From: Flavobacteriaceae bacterium
GTDB lineage: Bacteria > Bacteroidota > Bacteroidia > Flavobacteriales > Flavobacteriaceae
Assembly: GCA_020435885.1 (NCBI GenBank)
Contig: JAGQYU010000312.1
Span: 1-7,004, forward strand
Length of the DNA: 7,004 nucleotides
Reading direction: 5' to 3'
The translations under genes were made by a program, and so were the position numbers. The notes beneath the pieces were generated by a model. That model had not been told where the DNA came from. It was given only the letters and a program-made list of their open reading frames with translations, and did not search any database. Below are positions 5,226-7,004 of this stretch, in pieces; the first letter of the stretch is position 1, and the number at the start of each line of letters is the position of its first letter.

Positions 5226-7004
5226 CTAATTGGTTGTAGGGATTGTAAAAATATTTTGTTGAGGAGTTTGATTTCCTTCAAAATTTTGTAATCCATCTTT
5301 TAACCACTGCAAGTAAGTGGCTTTATCGGTATATTTCTCCGGATAGTTCAGCAATCTATAATCCGGCGTCATCAATACATAAAATGGTTGAGAAGCTGCC
5401 TCAAAATTAACTGTTTGAAAAGTAGCCCACTTAGCACCAATAGTTTCAATTTTTTTAACCTGTCCATTTGCTTTTTCAAAATCGAATTGCTCACCTGTTG
5501 GGAGTTCTCTTTTATCATCCACATAAAGTGATATAAGAACATATTTCTGCAGCTCTTCATACACTTGGGTATCACTCCAAACATTTTCTTCCATTTTTCG
5601 ACAATTAACACATGCCCATCCTGTAAAATCTAGTATTACAGGCATATTCTTTTCTTTTGCGTAGGCAATCCCTTCATCAAAATCTTTATAACAATTGAGA
5701 TTTAAAGGGCAATCAGATTCTTTTTCCTGAAGTGAATAAAATTCCGGTGGAGGGAAACCACTCAACAATTTCAAATCACCACCAAACAACCCGTAACCTA
5801 AATACCCCACAAAAAGTGCTGTGATAAGACCAAAAACTAATCTGCCTTTGCTTAACTTTTGAAGAGGGCTATCATGAGGGAATTTGATCTTTCCAAATAG
5901 GTAAAGTGCCATCCCTACGAAAACAGCTATCCATATACCAATAAAAACTTCTCTCTTTAATAAGCCCCAATGCTCAACCAAATCCGCATTTGAAAGGAAC
6001 TTGAATGCCAATGCCACTTCAATAAAACCTAGTACAACCTTAACAGTATTAAGCCATCCGCCTGATTTTGGAAGTGATTTTAACCAGCTTGGGAAAAGAG
6101 CAAATAATGTAAATGGCAAGGCCAAGGCTACGCCAAATCCTACCATTCCGGCAGAGAGTTGTATAGCCCCTCCATCAGCAGTTAAAGAACCTACCAACAA
6201 AGAACCCAATATAGGCCCAGTACATGAAAATGAAACTATGGCTAATGTCAATGCCATAAAGAATACTCCGATAGCTCCTCCAATACCGGAAGCAGTATCC
6301 ATTTTATTTCCCCAAGAACTTGGTAATGTAATTTCGTAATATCCGAAAAATGAAAAGGCAAAGAACATAAAAATGACAAAAAATGCCACGTTTAGCCAAA
6401 CGTTGGTAGAAATGTTATTTAAAATTTCTGGGTCTAATGAATCCATTAAATGGAAAGGGATACTCAATAAAAGGTAAATAAACACTATAAAGAAACCATA
6501 TAAAAATGCTTTGGATTTACCTGACTTGTCTTTGTCATTCTTTTTTGTGAAGAACGATACCGTTAAAGGAATCATAGGGAAAACGCAGGGGGTCAACAAT
6601 GCTATTAATCCACCTAAAAAACCTAAAATAAATATCTTTAAAAGGTTGCTTTCTCCTTTTGATTCTCCTTTTAAATATTTGTCTTTATCCTTTAGTTCTA
6701 ATTTTAATTGATTGGTAAGCGCTTTACTTTCCTCGTCAATTTCTTTTTTTTCGGTTACAACCGCAGAACCATCCAACGATATCATAAGCTCCATCCCCGG
6801 CTCAAACAAACATGCTTTATCATCACAAGTCTGGTACTCAAGAATTGCTTTTATAACTTTTACTTCTTTATTGAGAAGCTTTATGCGTTGTGTAAACTGG
6901 GCTTCTTCCGAAAAGAAAGGTATTTCCATACCAAACACCTGATCAAATTCTACATGCGGCTCACTTTCCACTGTTTTACCAATACGCTCAAAATCAACTC
7001 CTTC
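5226..7004 (-). CDS. dsbD: DsbD-type thiol:disulfide interchange protein, N-terminus outside window
   Basis: Inner-membrane protein that passes electrons from cytoplasmic thioredoxin to periplasmic thiol proteins. The 592 visible residues, numbered from the window edge, include the end of the periplasmic alpha domain with its Cys pair C60/C65 (YQTCDDKAC). About eight membrane segments follow (roughly 122-410) with the redox Cys C140 (TPCVFP) and C261 (FSCTGP). A thioredoxin-like gamma domain with WACVNC (C465/C468) and a cis-Pro-like SQP near 540 closes the protein. All six Cys of the DsbD relay are present. An extra pair, C432/C438 (CPLNLNC), lies in the loop before the gamma domain. The frame stays open to base 7004, so the GTG at 6969-6971 is not the start; the signal peptide and first part of the alpha domain are missing from view. 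Clients are unknown; cytochrome c maturation and envelope disulfide repair are typical. Confidence 0.95.
   Translation of the reverse strand, partial: EGVDFERIGKTVESEPHVEFDQVFGMEIPFFSEEAQFTQRIKLLNKEVKVIKAILEYQTCDDKACLFEPGMELMISLDGSAVVTEKKEIDEESKALTNQLKLELKDKDKYLKGESKGESNLLKIFILGFLGGLIALLTPCVFPMIPLTVSFFTKKNDKDKSGKSKAFLYGFFIVFIYLLLSIPFHLMDSLDPEILNNISTNVWLNVAFFVIFMFFAFSFFGYYEITLPSSWGNKMDTASGIGGAIGVFFMALTLAIVSFSCTGPILGSLLVGSLTADGGAIQLSAGMVGFGVALALPFTLFALFPSWLKSLPKSGGWLNTVKVVLGFIEVALAFKFLSNADLVEHWGLLKREVFIGIWIAVFVGMALYLFGKIKFPHDSPLQKLSKGRLVFGLITALFVGYLGYGLFGGDLKLLSGFPPPEFYSLQEKESDCPLNLNCYKDFDEGIAYAKEKNMPVILDFTGWACVNCRKMEENVWSDTQVYEELQKYVLISLYVDDKRELPTGEQFDFEKANGQVKKIETIGAKWATFQTVNFEAASQPFYVLMTPDYRLLNYPEKYTDKATYLQWLKDGLQNFEGNQTPQQNIFTIPTTN

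Noticed and set aside
5372..5611. Second minus-strand frame of 79 codons inside dsbD
   Set aside because: It overlaps the thioredoxin domain in another frame and has no domain of its own; the DsbD frame is continuous, so it is not evidence of a frameshift.
6001..6339. Plus-strand open frame of 112 codons opposite dsbD
   Set aside because: It is antisense to membrane segments containing the essential C261 motif, has no recognisable domain, and looks like a codon-bias shadow. The same holds for smaller plus-strand frames at 6511-6711 and 6712-6942.
6969..6971. GTG as the start of the DsbD protein
   Set aside because: The frame stays open to the window edge, and a start here would cut into the alpha domain and remove the signal peptide. 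The gene is simply truncated by the window.

Overview
The window looks like ordinary chromosomal housekeeping DNA from a member of the Bacteroidota, most probably a flavobacterium (Flavobacteriaceae). The evidence is: high A+T content with no compositional break; a TonB-dependent receptor/SusC-type N-terminus with a carboxypeptidase-regulatory-like domain; a lipoprotein whose Cys is followed by Lys-Asp-Asp; Bacteroidota-type promoter -7 boxes (TAnnTTTG) in front of several genes; and weak or absent Shine-Dalgarno sequences. The species cannot be named from the sequence alone.

All six recognisable genes lie on the minus strand, so transcription runs from high to low coordinates. From the right edge: a 5'-truncated dsbD-type thiol:disulfide interchange protein (5226-7004); a tryptophan 2,3-dioxygenase (4237-5181); a DUF3108 secreted protein (3384-4160); a MepM-like M23 murein endopeptidase lipoprotein (2090-3325); glucose-6-phosphate isomerase pgi (503-2071); then a 188-base gap with promoter-like signals; and the first 104 codons of a TonB-linked outer-membrane receptor that runs off the left edge. 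Gaps between the first five genes are 44, 76, 58 and 18 bases. The three larger gaps each contain a TAnnTTTG box, while the 18-base gap does not, so pgi probably depends on readthrough from the peptidase gene.

Functionally the cluster is mixed. DsbD carries reducing power across the inner membrane to the periplasm. The DUF3108 protein and the M23 endopeptidase are both exported envelope proteins and are the pair most likely to be linked. TDO starts the kynurenine route of tryptophan degradation. Pgi is central carbon metabolism. The receptor probably belongs to a separate transcription unit. I see no RNA gene, mobile element, CRISPR array, prophage or defence module, and no sign of a new multi-gene system. 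The observations most worth a second look are an HxC instead of HxH motif in the M23 active site and a possible surface-export signal on the same protein.
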